Below, one piece after another: positions 1 to 10,405 of a stretch of 64,000 bases of DNA; within the stretch, counting starts at the first letter, position 1; each line of letters starts with the position of its first letter. A program made the position numbers and the translations under genes. The notes under the pieces were generated by a model. That model was not told the DNA's origin. It was given only the letters and a program-made list of their open reading frames with translations, and did not search any database. Source of the stretch: Paragonimus skrjabini miyazakii (Eukaryota > Platyhelminthes > Trematoda > Plagiorchiida > Troglotrematidae); contig JTDE01000918.1 in the NCBI GenBank assembly GCA_014338405.1, positions 116,746 through 180,745 of the forward strand, given 5' to 3'.

Positions 1-154
1 TTAAACATCAATAACTTCATCTGGTTTCCCCCTAAGAATTTCGATGTGCTGTGCGCAAAAATGATGTTTCAGCGGTGAATTATACATATGTTGTTGGAGA
101 TAACAAAAAAACGTTTCAGTATGGCTCTAATTTCAATGTTTTTCATCTGTCAAG

Positions 155-518
155 GGACCGAATTCGCACTTCGATCAATGTGCTCGGCGATGCTGTGGGA
201 GCAGGAATTGTAGACCATCTCTGTCGTAAGGAACTAGCTGAAAAAGATGCTGAAACCGAACGTGAGTTAGACGAGGCGGTGGAAGAGTACACCAGAAGAA
301 TTTCATCTCCCTCCTCACCGACTGGAAGTGAACCGGCCGGTAGTGAACGCAGGCGAATCAGCAAGAAAAGAATGAGTGTGGCCGCCGCCATGAGGCTACA
401 TGAAAACGTTTCACCACTGTCCAGTACGATTGCGTCTGCTGCCATTGCTGACCACCCAAAGACATTCCCTTTCCGGACAACTTCGATGAATGAGCCGCTG
501 GAAGATATTGATGCTTAA
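155..518 (+). CDS. Last coding exon of an SLC1-family (excitatory amino acid) transporter
   Basis: The exon opens after a pyrimidine-rich acceptor (TTTTTCATCTGTCAAG, AG at 153-154) and reads in frame to TAA at 516-518. The first residues, DRIRTSINVLGDAVGAGIV followed by DHLCRKEL, match the end of the transport core in sodium-coupled glutamate/aspartate transporters (EAAT/SLC1), whose last helix is followed by a short 'HLS..EL' stretch. The asparagine and aspartate of NVLGD belong to the transport core in this family. The rest is a hydrophilic cytoplasmic tail of about 90 residues, Ser/Glu/Arg-rich, ending LEDIDA. The frame needs two bases from the previous exon, which lies outside the window, so this is the C-terminal fragment of a membrane protein. 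The open frame continues upstream to base 51, but that part does not resemble the family and is taken as intron. Which SLC1 paralogue it is cannot be told from the tail. Confidence 0.85.
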
Positions 519-950
519 AATCTTGTTGATCTTTCCCACTGTGTAACTTGAAATTATCGGTCGTCTCATGTATTGCTACATATTTATTATGCTCAGATTT
601 TGTTCTGGAAAAAAATGTAATAACCATTCTCTAAATTTACGAGTATTTCACCAAAATATTATACTTTTAGTTACTTAAAGAAACTTTGAACACAATTACC
701 CTACAAGTCCCAGTCACGTACCACAGCTTTTCATGTCGGTCGCTTCAACAACTCTTTTTTCAACCGAAGGTACAACTGTCACATTACCCTTGTAGTGTGT
801 TATCTATCCAAACCTTGGAACGTTACATCATTGGATTATGCAGTACTGGGTTTCGTTTATCCCTGGCTAGCTCCTCTCTCTTTATCAGTTATATATATTG
901 TAATACTCGGTTTGTTGTACCAATAAATTTAGTTTGTGTAATTTTGTTTT
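519..950 (+). other. 3' UTR of the SLC1-type gene, with poly(A) signal
   Basis: An AT-rich non-coding stretch follows the stop codon. A canonical AATAAA lies at 922-927, followed by a T/GT-rich tract (TTTGTGTAATTTTGTTTTG), as expected just downstream of a cleavage site. The exact end of the transcript is inferred. Confidence 0.5.
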
Positions 951-986
951 GTTAATTGTAGTTGACATTACTCACTACCGACTTGT

Positions 987-1086
987 NNNNNNNNNNNNNN
1001 NNNNNNNNNNNNNNNNNNNNNNNNNNNNNNNNNNNNNNNNNNNNNNNNNNNNNNNNNNNNNNNNNNNNNNNNNNNNNNNNNNNNNN
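987..1086. other. Assembly gap (100 N)
   Basis: A run of exactly 100 N, a scaffold gap placeholder of unknown true length. Confidence 0.99.
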
Positions 1087-2785
1087 GCAACTTAACTGTC
1101 CTCGTGGTGTGTGTAACTAGTAGACTTATTCAGTGGCCATTTATTCACGGTATCTTCTGTTTGTAAATCTGGTAATAACTGCGTTTTTCGGATATCAAGT
1201 TACTATAAATAAAACGGCATAATTCTACACAAATCAGAAATTTAAATGTACCGTAAAAGTGAAAGAACCATCAACTTTTCAAAACATTTCTTGTCTTTTG
1301 CAGAAGGAAAATTAACGGAACACAATTAAATCTGTGGTTTATGGTTCAATGTTGTATTAATATCTGTCAAATTTACCCAGACACTTTTATGAAACATGCG
1401 CAACAGGTAACAAACTTCTGACCAGGGGTAACAAGAGGTGTACAGTGCGGTGAATCTGTAAAGATCATTCCGCACCATATTATCAAATGGAAACTTAGGT
1501 GAGGACAACAAAATGAGCGAACATCGTAGAATGACCCAAAAGATTTACACACCGTTATTCAAGTTCCAAGTCAGAGCGGCGGCCAGTTCGTTAACAGAGT
1601 AAACAGGATTTTTACAGAGGTCTTTGTACACACGCATAATGAACACTGACGCTAGATTTGGACTTCTTTCGTAGACCAAGGTAAGTCACCGTCCTTTGTC
1701 ATCCATCGAACGTGAAATACTTCAGTGAAGTTAATTTCTGGGACACAGGGTTAAAAGTGTGGAATAATCCGTGTGGCATTCAGACACAGTTCCGCCATAT
1801 GAATATCCACGGTATGTTTGTATCAGAGTATACAAGTTAACAGTAAGTGGGCAAAATAGAAAATGGTGGACCGGTAGGATGAAACCAAGCAGTGTCAAGT
1901 GACAGTAAAACGCCACGTGAAAAATTAGACTTGAGTTTGTTCGTGGTGGACTCATAAATATATAAAGGGTCTTTAATGCGCAAGACTGGGTTACACGTAC
2001 GAGTTCACTTCGGATCAGCTGGGTTCAGCATTAGACGTATCACACGCAATAACGGTTGACAAAATTATCTGAAAATATCGGACGTACTAATATGAAGTCG
2101 CTATTGGAATTCGTCTGTCCATTAGTTACTCAGTCTGACTGATACTAACGAACTCTTTCGTATCAGCATCTGATTATATGGTCAGGATGAACACATTTAA
2201 AGGAACAAACTAACGATCATACACAGAAAGAAAGCATTTGTTTATGCTGATTGTTTGCGATCTGCTGTGGGATTTACACGTTTCCATTTGGAAACCGGTT
2301 GGAGTAATGCATGCTCGCCTGACTGTTTTAATTAATCTATAAGTATGACCGTCATATGACTAATCTCTAGTACAGGTTGTATCTGAACAGATATCTCAAA
2401 ATCACTTTGGTGCACTCTGTGTAGTATGGTTCTGAGTTTCCTCGTGAAAATACCGTATGTCATTCGTGTTGTTGTATAGCAGCCAGTTTCGTTGTGAGCA
2501 GCATATCTCTCACAAGCGAATTCAGGAATAGAAGGGCAAGCCCCAACGCCAGGAAGACGACGGACTAGAAAAGACTATCGGAATAGTGGGTACGAGCTGT
2601 AGGAGAAGTGCCACCAAGGCAAATGACAATGTACTGTCACCCAATGTATGTGAATGCATGTCTGCCGTGCAAATGAGTGTACGCGTTCGTTGTTCAATTT
2701 TTGACACGTACGGGACTTGTACGGACATGTACGGAAGTTTGCACGACAAACGAATTCGCAGACCAAGCATCTTTTGCGGTCACAA
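1087..2785. other. Intergenic; nothing recognised
   Basis: No open frame with coding character and no repeat I can name. The right-hand few hundred bases should contain what remains of the 5' LTR of the gypsy element that follows. The bases just before the primer site end in ACAACA, compatible with an LTR terminus, but I cannot place the LTR start. Confidence 0.4.
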
Positions 2786-2789
2786 CAAC

Positions 2790-2801
2790 TGGTGCCGTGA
2801 C
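2790..2801 (+). promoter_or_regulatory. Primer-binding site, complementary to the 3' end of tRNA-His
   Basis: TGGTGCCGTGAC is the reverse complement of a GTCACGGCA-CCA 3' end, the acceptor end typical of animal tRNA-His plus the added CCA. It lies a few bases after ACAACA and about 30 bases before gag-like coding, exactly where a retrotransposon primer site should be. The tRNA identity is from general knowledge of tRNA-His acceptor ends. Confidence 0.6.
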
Positions 2802-2821
2802 GAACACGGGATAAAGACACC

Positions 2822-3480
2822 CTAGCCGCAGCCGTTTGAAGATGGAGACGTCCGGACGTTCCTGGAGCACTTCGAGGATGTAGCCGAAGCGGTCGGAGTC
2901 AAGACCGGCTGTGGAAATCCGGCTGTCCTGCGCGAAGAAGCCCCGCGAAGATAGGGTGGGCCGCTGCGAATAAGGTGCCGGTGACTGCGTTTGACAGCCC
3001 GGCTGACCGCCAGGGAGCCACGTGGCGGTTCAAGACGGACAAGCCTGGACAAGGAGCGGATCCATCTGTGTTCGCTGCCACTCTGCAAAGTTTGCTGGAC
3101 AGGGCTCTGCCAGGATTGGATCAAAAACTACGACAGCAGTTGTTAACGGAGCAGTTCATTGAAGGTCTCTGGATGACCGTTTGCAACCAAGTCCGCATTG
3201 CCAATGTTGCCCGGCCGATGGACGTTGATAAGTTTGCGGAGGCGACGCGGGAGTTTATAGTAATGTCCGTAACCTCAGTGGATGCAAGCAGCAATACAGA
3301 CATGAAGACACTGGAAAAAAGAAATGCAGAAGGCAATGGAGCAACTCGCAGCGGATGTAGCTGCCTTGAGAACAGCATCACGGAAAAACGATCGACTTGG
3401 AGACTGCTTCATCTGTGTAGAAAAAGAATATTGGAAAAAGGATTGCCCAATTCGACGGTTTGAGAGGTCTGAAAATAAAG
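2822..3480 (+). pseudogene. gag remnant with defective zinc knuckle
   Basis: The first part reads EDGDVRTFLEHFEDVAEA, typical of the start of gypsy Gag proteins. It stops at about 2950, and another frame continues from 2975 with the capsid-like segment including LRQQLLTEQFIEGL. A third frame carries the nucleocapsid knuckle, DCFICVEKEYWKKDC. Its spacing fits CX2CX4HX4C, but the histidine is tyrosine, so zinc binding is probably lost. At least two frame changes and one stop are needed to read through. The family role is RNA packaging into virus-like particles. Confidence 0.7.
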
Positions 3481-3499
3481 TGTTTCATGATTGTTCCTT

Positions 3500-3863
3500 T
3501 TATTGCGTGTGTCAATTAGTAATGGCAGCGATTGAAAAGGGGGGCGCACATACAAGGGTTGAAGTTGACGGAGAGATAGAACAGTGTTTGGTCGATACAG
3601 GGGCGGCTATTTCGTTGATTGCTCGTGCAGAAAAGCAAAACGTAGAACCGACATTTACGTTTATCAGGACAGCTGGAGGTCATAGTCTGCTGGTTGATGG
3701 TGTAAAAGAATATGGGGTGCGTATTGGCAGCTATATCGTAAAGCAACGTTTCATTATGCCCCCAGAAACCAGGCAAATGATCCTTGGAGCCCATTTCCTT
3801 GCTGCAATAGATGCCGTGATTGACATGAAGCTCAAAAGTTGTCAACCAGGTATGGTTCTGTGA
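3500..3863 (+). pseudogene. Retropepsin-like aspartic protease region of the gypsy element
   Basis: The active-site motif LVDTGAAISLI is intact at about 3586-3618 and is followed by a flap-like segment and ILGAHFL, the second conserved hydrophobic-glycine motif of retropepsins (ILG.DFL in most elements). This is the best preserved domain and lies in one open frame running on from the knuckle region, as expected for a Gag-Pol precursor. The frame stops at 3861-3863, before RT. Confidence 0.7.
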
Positions 3864-4049
3864 CATTCACGGAGCAGCGACAGGATAGTGTCAACCCAGT
3901 GCGCACGGCTAAAACCCCAAGTTGCATAGCCCCCTGTTCTAGTCTACGGTGGAAAAATATGCGGAGGTATTTACGAACGACAATGATCCGTAGGGATTCT
4001 GCAACTGGATTGCACATGAAATACCAACAACCGGAACATTTCGACCTCA

Positions 4050-4790
4050 TGGACCCCGCAGGATACCGGTTCATCTTGAAGAAGAATTGAAAAGGCAAAT
4101 ACAGAACATACTAAAGGAGGATGTTATCGCGGAAGCAAACATTCCATACCCCTCGCTTGTTCTCCTGGTGAAGTAGTCCAACGGGAATTACCGCTTTTGT
4201 GTGGATTTTAGACGGCTGACCAAGGTAACACAGAAGACAGTTGTGCCAACACAGTCTGTCGCTGATATTTTTGATAAGTTGTAACACGCGAAGCTGTTCA
4301 CAGTATTGGACTTACGCTCCGGATATTGGCAGAAACCAATCACACCCACCAATCGTGAGAAAACCGGTAGGCGAAAAACAGTACCGTTTTGCCTGTCCGG
4401 AACACCGTTCACATTTCGACGCCTGATGGTTCAGTTGGTAAAGCGACTGGATAATGTGGCGGTATATGGAGATGATATTGTTAAATATAATAACACGGAG
4501 TTGGAACATGTTGCCCATATAGATGTTGTCTTAAATCGAATTAAGAACTCAGGACGCCGGATTGTTGCTGACACGTCAAAACTCGGACGATCATCGGTGG
4601 TGTTACTAAGACACAAGGTGGGTGAAGGTGAAATCAGGCCTCTGCCGGAGAAAATATTGACAATTAGAGAGGCTGTGGCTCCTAATTCTAAACGAACACT
4701 GAGACAATTTTTGGGTCGGGCAGGGTACTACAGGCGGTTCGTAAAACATTTCCACTCCATTGTACGAACTCCTTCGAAAATACAAGAAAT
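4050..4790 (+). pseudogene. Reverse transcriptase region of the gypsy element
   Basis: Recognisable pieces in order: a lysine-rich start before DVIAEANIPYPSLVLLVK, then an in-frame stop; NYRFCVDFRRLTKVT (usually RxCVDYRxLN); LFTVLDLRSGYWQ, with the first catalytic aspartate of the D-L-R-S-G-Y motif; PFCLSGTPFTFRRLM; then VYGDDIV at about 4462-4482. Most gypsy elements have YLDD or YIDD there. The thumb end, LRQFLGRAGYYRRFVKHF, is clear at about 4700-4750. Two stops and a frame change break the domain. Confidence 0.75.
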
Positions 4791-4829
4791 TAGAATAGAC
4801 CGACGATGCCGAGAGGGCGTTCACGCGAG

Positions 4830-5200
4830 TGTAACTAGCGATGAACAAACAAACGGGACTGAAACTTCCGAATTCAAAAGAAACGTTCGTCGTAGCGGAA
4901 GACACCAGTGACCGTGGCACTGGGGCAGTACTCGAAGAATGTGAAGGAGTAATCGAATATGTCAGTAGGGTCCTAACCCCAACGGAACAGATGTATTCGA
5001 CCATTGAAAAGGGATGTTTGGCAATCGTATGGGCACTGGACAAGTAGAGGCCGTACCTTTTGGGTCAACAGTAGAGTGGATCAGGACTGCGAGGGACCCG
5101 AGAGACAAATTAGCCCGATGGGCATTGCGTTTACAGGAATATGACAATATCACGATCAATCATGTGCCTGGTTCGAGCAATTGCGTCGTCGATTTTTTTT
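4830..5200 (+). pseudogene. RNase H region of the gypsy element
   Basis: FVVAEDTSDRGTGAVLEE corresponds to the 'DAS..GIGAVL' motif of gypsy RNase H with one acidic residue kept. EYVSRVLTPTEQMYSTIEK then matches the 'SR.L...E..YS..EKE' motif. A stop after the W-A-L-D-K segment (5045-5047) and a frame change precede the 'R.ARW.L.LQ.Y' segment at about 5110-5150. Non-functional. Confidence 0.7.
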
Positions 5201-5421
5201 CTTGACCACAGACAGACGGCGAACTCACTAAAGTAACCTTTGGAGTCAACGGCTTAGTAATGGAGCAGGACCCATAGACACTGGTGCGTCTACAGCAACA
5301 GGACAAGATCCCCTGGAAGGTGACTGACACTCTGGCAAGTTGCGTGAGGATGCCAACAAACCCTAAAGATAAAGAGCTGAAGATAATCGCCTCCCAATAG
5401 CAAAGAGTTGACTTAAACAGT

Positions 5422-6438
5422 GTGGCCGCTCTGATGTGGAAGCGTGGCTTTGTGCGCTCTTGCATGGTGGTCATCCCGAGTCAACTGAGGAAGATACTGG
5501 TAGTAAACTCCCACGAAATTACACACACCGAATGTACTGGGACATACGACCTACTACAACAAAGAGCATGTTGGTCGAAGATGATTGAGGACGTGACAGC
5601 TTACGTGCTTGCATGCCAACAGTGTCCTTTACTGAAAGGCGACAATCGGGGAGCCCAACAGTTCTTACAGCCAGTACCAGCCTTCAAAATCGGTGAGCTC
5701 TGGTCGATGGATCTTATGGGCCCATTTCCACTGAGCGCCCGCGGTAACCAGTACGTTCTGGTCATGAAAGAACACTTCACCCGCTGGATCGAAGCGACTG
5801 GCGTTCCGGATCAGAAAGCATCTACGGTGGGAGACATGGTGATGAAGCACATCGTAGCAAACCACGGTGTACCGAAGGCGATCTTGACAGATCAGGGACC
5901 ATGCTTTGAAAGCGAAGAGTTTTCAACACGCATGCAAAAACTGGGAATCAAGCGTAACTGAACGACACCATATCACCCACAAACGAACGGCATAACTGAA
6001 CGTAACAACCGAATGGTCAAAGAATGGTTATCAGCCAAAGGAGGTGACTGGGAGTCTGCGTTGCCACTGGTGTTATTGGCCCACTGGGCGTCTGTGCAAG
6101 CGAACACGAAGAAATCTCCATTTCAACTGATGTATGGTAGAACCCTTTGACGTTTGGTAAATCAGGACATTGGAATACGACCAGAATGCAGTGATTCCAC
6201 TAAAGAATTGGTTACCAAAAGAGAAAGATCCAAACGAAATCTGAAAGCATCGCAGGCACGCACGAGGGAGCAATCCGAAATGCAACGGCTCTTCAAAACT
6301 AGAATGTTCAACCTAGGAGAAAAGGTGAAATATCGAGATCATCGGAACACAGGTGCCAGCGGCTCAGGATCAAAAAACTTCTGCCTAGATGAGTCGTACA
6401 CTACTCACAGCGAAACTGCCTGTTATACAACAGTGTGA
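5422..6438 (+). pseudogene. Integrase of the gypsy element (HHCC + DDE core), broken
   Basis: The zinc-binding N-terminus reads from SHEITHTEC to ACQQC, consistent with an HHCC module. The catalytic core follows: WSMDLMGPFP (first Asp, about 5700), LTDQGPCFESEEF (second Asp, about 5885), a stop at 5959-5961, then TTPYHPQTNGITERNN, the 'YHPQTNG..ER.N' motif carrying the catalytic Glu (about 5965-6010). A second stop follows FQLMYGRTL (6148-6150). The C-terminal basic segment ends near 6438. Although all three acidic residues persist, the stops make it inactive. Confidence 0.8.
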
Positions 6439-6440
6439 GA

Positions 6441-9004
6441 TGGAATTAATAACCGTTATTGATTTGCGTATTAACAGATCATTTGTATGCAGGTCCATGC
6501 ACATTTTTGTCTGATTCAAGTAACTTTAACCTACGAAATGTAACCAGTCTTCAGGTCAGCAAAGTCTCAGTTATTCTGATTGTTCTTCTCTATTCATACA
6601 TGTGTACGGAAAGTTAGAAATTCTTTTTATACCCTTTTACCTGCTCTTCATCTAGCAGAACTTATGCTGAACGGTTTACGGTAGACAGATATGAATAGAA
6701 AGGTAAACAGCAACTAGTCAAATTTGTTTCGTACAGTAATGTGTGTTAAACAACCATATGACAAATAAATATATCATGCTAACTTTGATACTGTATTAGA
6801 AATGTGGCCAGAAGACATAAGACAGTTTCCTCTTAATTCATGTCAGTCAAGTAGGGGTTTTAGAATCTACTCAAAGATGGTAATTTTTTGCGGAGACCAA
6901 CGATATGAGCCGACGCTAACTAAAATAAGACTTTGCTTAAATTACAACTTGCATACTTCTTACTCCACTTTTGTAGAGTAACCCCTGAAAGATTTGTCCT
7001 CATTTAGTAAATGAAGATATTTCAGTGGATGCTGCGGTATGTGTAGAAATTTGCAAGCCAAGGTTAGTTTTCCTCTACGTTGATTACTCCTGTGGAAACG
7101 CGTCATGAGTATTAAAACCTTTTGAGGTGAAGACAAGTCTGCATGCTGAGCTATAAATATGGGCGCATAGAGTGGGAAAATGAGTGCATCGAAGAACTTA
7201 TGCAACAAGCCTGTTGCCTTCTTGAGGATTACTGTAAGCTGGTCTACTCATAAATTGTGGACTTCTGTTTGTATGGACACACTTTTGAAGGCTAGAATGA
7301 TTAGGAACACTCTATGTGCCATCGACAGACAGTCACTTGAAGGTATGTGAGTATAAAGTACGCTTTCCGATTTTGCTGACTCAGTAGCACTGTTGTCCAA
7401 GGAAATTGGGGATTAAAAATCACAAACCTTCACACCTTGATTCTACCACTTGACGCTGAATATCTGAACAATTCAATTTAGTAACCGTTTATTGCTCAGA
7501 TATTTCTTGTAATATACATGGCTGCACATCAGAATACTGTTTACCCGGAGTATTAGCAGTCTCCAAGTGTGTGTCGCCTAATAGAACAGGGATTGGAAGT
7601 TCGAAAATTTCAGAATTCTTCCTGATGTTTCCTATAAATTCGATGTGAAAAATCGTTTAGTTTGCACGTAGATTCAACTGCCTATTCGCAACCTTCGGTT
7701 ATCCGTTTCGCGTTGTGTTTTAACGTAATCAGGACGGTGGTACTGTTTTTAGGGCACTCTGAGTTTGTAGTGTGTGGGAGATATTTAACTGCAACATATA
7801 TTCCGAAGTCATTCAAGATTATCATAACAATGTCTTGCCAGTTACTATTCAAGCCTTTTAGTTAAGAAACTAAACCACACCACCTTGCACGGCTATATCA
7901 ATCGCTTCAAAATTAGCTCCATGTTACTTGACCACATTTCAAAGTGTTCTTCCTTGCTGATCCTAACTGCTTGAATGTAGTCGTTTCATAATCGCCATTA
8001 TTAAGCTGAGCTCTAATTACTAAATTACTGATCATCCAAGCCTCGGTTATAAGAAGAGGACCACAAACAAAATCACTCATTTGCACGCGGCACTTAGTCC
8101 CAGACCGTCTCCGTTGTCACAGATGCCAGTGCTCAGTTCTTTCACGTAGCAAAGAACATTGTGGGCGATGCTGCACTCCGATGTTTCTTCCTGCATATTT
8201 CCTGCTACTGGTTCGATGTCAAAACATATGCTGTGGTCCTACTACTGAATAGCCGTGGTGTGAGTACTATATTACGATCGTTCATCTTCACTACACTACT
8301 AATAATGATCGAGGATAATCAAGGAGTGGTATTTAGCCTAGAGCGTCAAGCAAGGCTGTCTCGGTTACTTGATCAGTAGAAAACGGTTCGTGGGTCACAT
8401 ACATCAGGCAAGTGAGTACTTGGTGGACACTAACTACTTTCTGAACTGATTCACCAATATTTACACTGTGTTACATTCTACATCCGCTTTCCTTCGAGGA
8501 GTTGGATCTTCAGTTCTCCGGATTTCCGATCTGCTGAGATTGATTTCGATTCACCTTGGAGGTCGATCAGTGATATCCACGCAATTTCTGGTGGTGTACT
8601 TACCACAGAATAAATTTTTACAGATGAGGTCTGTGGCCGTGCAAAACTACTCGTCGGCTGGCCTGGTTCAGACAGCACAGAGCGAGTAAACGAAGCAGAA
8701 AGCGGAAATAAGTTAAGGTCGCATGGAATGTAAACAGATTATAGATTGCTAAGGTAAGCTACTTTGTTAAACACGACTAAGCTCCGACCAAATTATAGAC
8801 TGAACGAATTCGGTCATGGGCAACACAATTGTGTGTCGATTTGATTTACTGAATAGATCCGGTTCACGCGCAGTCACAATAGTGGGTAGCTTGGCTATGG
8901 TTGAGCCATCCGGTTTACTGCAGGGTACTGAACCGTTACACCAGTAACCCCTAAGCAAGTCAGACGTCCAAATGTCAAATTTCCGAGCTCCTGGCGTGTC
9001 TTCG
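6441..9004. other. Intergenic; nothing recognised
   Basis: No coding-like frame beyond chance length and no repeat I can identify. A diverged 3' LTR of the preceding element may be hidden in the first few hundred bases. Confidence 0.4.
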
Positions 9005-9075
9005 TAGTTCAGCTGGTAGAGCGCTTGGCGCGTTGAAGCATGGTGTTTATGTCGCTGTTTTGAATCCAGTCGAAG
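9005..9075 (+). repeat. tRNA-derived sequence (SINE head or tRNA pseudogene)
   Basis: TAGTTCAGCTGGTAGAGCG is a textbook pol III box A, and about 50 bases later TTTTGAATCC is a box B with two mismatches to GGTTCGAATCC. The anticodon arm is not convincing, so it is not called a working tRNA. The downstream body differs from the hammerhead SINEs. Confidence 0.45.
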
Positions 9076-9949
9076 CCCGGACTTTTCACAATTGGGTCTC
9101 ATCTAAAATCAAGTCAGAAGAATTGTTAATTGACCTTGGAGCTTTTAATTGCATACATCCATTAATAGCACATCATCGAATATGCTGGTTGGCCACTAGT
9201 ACTATCCCAACAAGAGGCTTCTTCGGTAAAATGAATTACGTGGCCAATTATCCATCCAGTCAAAATTGCTTACATTTAGTTAGTATAGCAGAATTCTTGG
9301 ACGTTTGCATTTACCCAGAAGAACGCGGTCACCAAAGCGGATAATGCCATTTTCGTCCTGCGTACACCATCTTGAGGCTTCCCCGTGACCCAAGCGGACG
9401 GTATGGGAACATGCGTAGAACCGTTACCAAAACTGATGACGTCAAACCCATGTTCGGTTATCACGACATTGCTGCAGAATCTTTTTTTGTGTGCTGTGAC
9501 TTAAGTCACGAAAACTCCCACAGCACGCGTGTCATCGCCTGCCACAATACCGGAAGTTCCACGAAAAACACAACAGGATGACCAAGTGTTAGACCGAAAG
9601 TCCCCTTCTTGAACGGATACGCTGAAAATCTTCTGAAACACAACTGTGGAAGGTTTACCTAGGAATAATGCTTAACAGTGAGTGTCTGAACGAAGTGGGA
9701 GAAGACAGGTGGAAACATCTTGATAGTGATGAAGCGTTTCGCACCAGCAACGAAGTACCCTAACGGTCTAATAACGTGACTTACTTAACTGGACGGGAAT
9801 TTTTACAGCGATACACCATTCGCAGCACTAGTAACCCATTAGCTTTAGAGACAACTTATATCTTTTCCCGACGCAGTCAAGCTACCTACTCGTCAGGTCC
9901 CGTGCCCCGTCATGCAACCGTCAAAGATCAATTACTGAAACGACTGCGA

Positions 9950-10200
9950 CATCGTATAATATTCGGAGAAATCCATAGAAATTGAAAAAACACAAAGGGC
10001 AATGACGAAACTGGTGCTCTGGTTTAAACATTCATCATACTTTAAAGCTTTACGCGTATATGGGACTTGGTATACTCCGAAGAAGTAAATACGTTCTTAC
10101 AAGGACGTTCCGATTATCGTTTTTCATAAACCAGCTATCCAAACATAAAACGTTAAACTCATTATTACATACTGCTCCAACTTCTGAACCGATTACGTTT
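9950..10200 (+). mobile_element. Possible 3' end of a CR1-like LINE reverse transcriptase
   Basis: One frame (about 9970-10085) reads IEIEKTQRAMTKLV, then F-K-H..Y-F-K-A-L-R-V-Y-G. This resembles the conserved 'IE.VQRRATK.V......Y..RL..L.L' segment near the C-terminus of CR1-type LINE proteins. The frame then stops. The match is short and by eye only. Confidence 0.3.
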
Positions 10201-10241
10201 GCTCAGACTATCGACGATCAAACTCAAACACTATTTTCATG

Positions 10242-10367
10242 GATATGCGCTACTGATCAGCTCTCACGAGAGTGAAACTCTAATTTAATGTTCTTTTCTG
10301 AGAAGGAATGACTGACATGTCTGTTAGAATGTGACGGCTGAGACCAACTGTGAGCGGCGTTCAGGTT
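10242..10367 (+). mobile_element. Hammerhead SINE copy A (body only)
   Basis: The segment from GATATGCGCTACTGATCAG through GAAACTC and on to GTGACGGCTGAGACCAACTG aligns with the body of the SINE at 47672-47872. The tRNA-like head is missing or unrecognisable. The ribozyme core is damaged: CTGATCA in place of CTGANGA, and the 3' half of stem I has drifted. Confidence 0.65.
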
Positions 10368-10379
10368 ATGTAGACCAAA

Positions 10380-10405
10380 ATTCTTTAATTCTTTAATTCT
10401 TTAAT
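10380..10405 (+). repeat. 8-bp tandem repeat (TTCTTTAA)x3
   Basis: Three exact copies of an octamer directly after SINE copy A. Octamer tails of the ATTCT type are known from CR1-type LINEs and the SINEs they mobilise, so this may be the retroposition tail. Confidence 0.7.

Larger units (their letters stand above)
2790..6440 (+). mobile_element. Degenerate Ty3/gypsy LTR retrotransposon (gag-PR-RT-RNaseH-IN)
   Basis: The order primer site, gag with zinc knuckle, aspartic protease, reverse transcriptase, RNase H, integrase defines a Ty3/gypsy element (integrase last). Every domain is interrupted by stops or frameshifts, so no intact polyprotein remains. The 5' side begins with a primer-binding site at 2790-2801. 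No sequence after 6440 repeats the bases before the primer site, so the 3' LTR is lost, diverged, or not recognisable by eye. The integrase C-terminal region ends near 6438, which fits the usual distance to a polypurine tract. It is an old insertion between genes with no sign of domestication. Confidence 0.85.

Noticed and set aside
51..154. Upstream extension of the SLC1 exon frame
   Set aside because: The translation does not resemble the transporter family and a good acceptor lies at 153-154, so it is treated as intron.
9005..9075. Functional tRNA gene
   Set aside because: Box A is excellent but box B is degenerate and the anticodon arm does not fold convincingly; called a tRNA-derived repeat instead.
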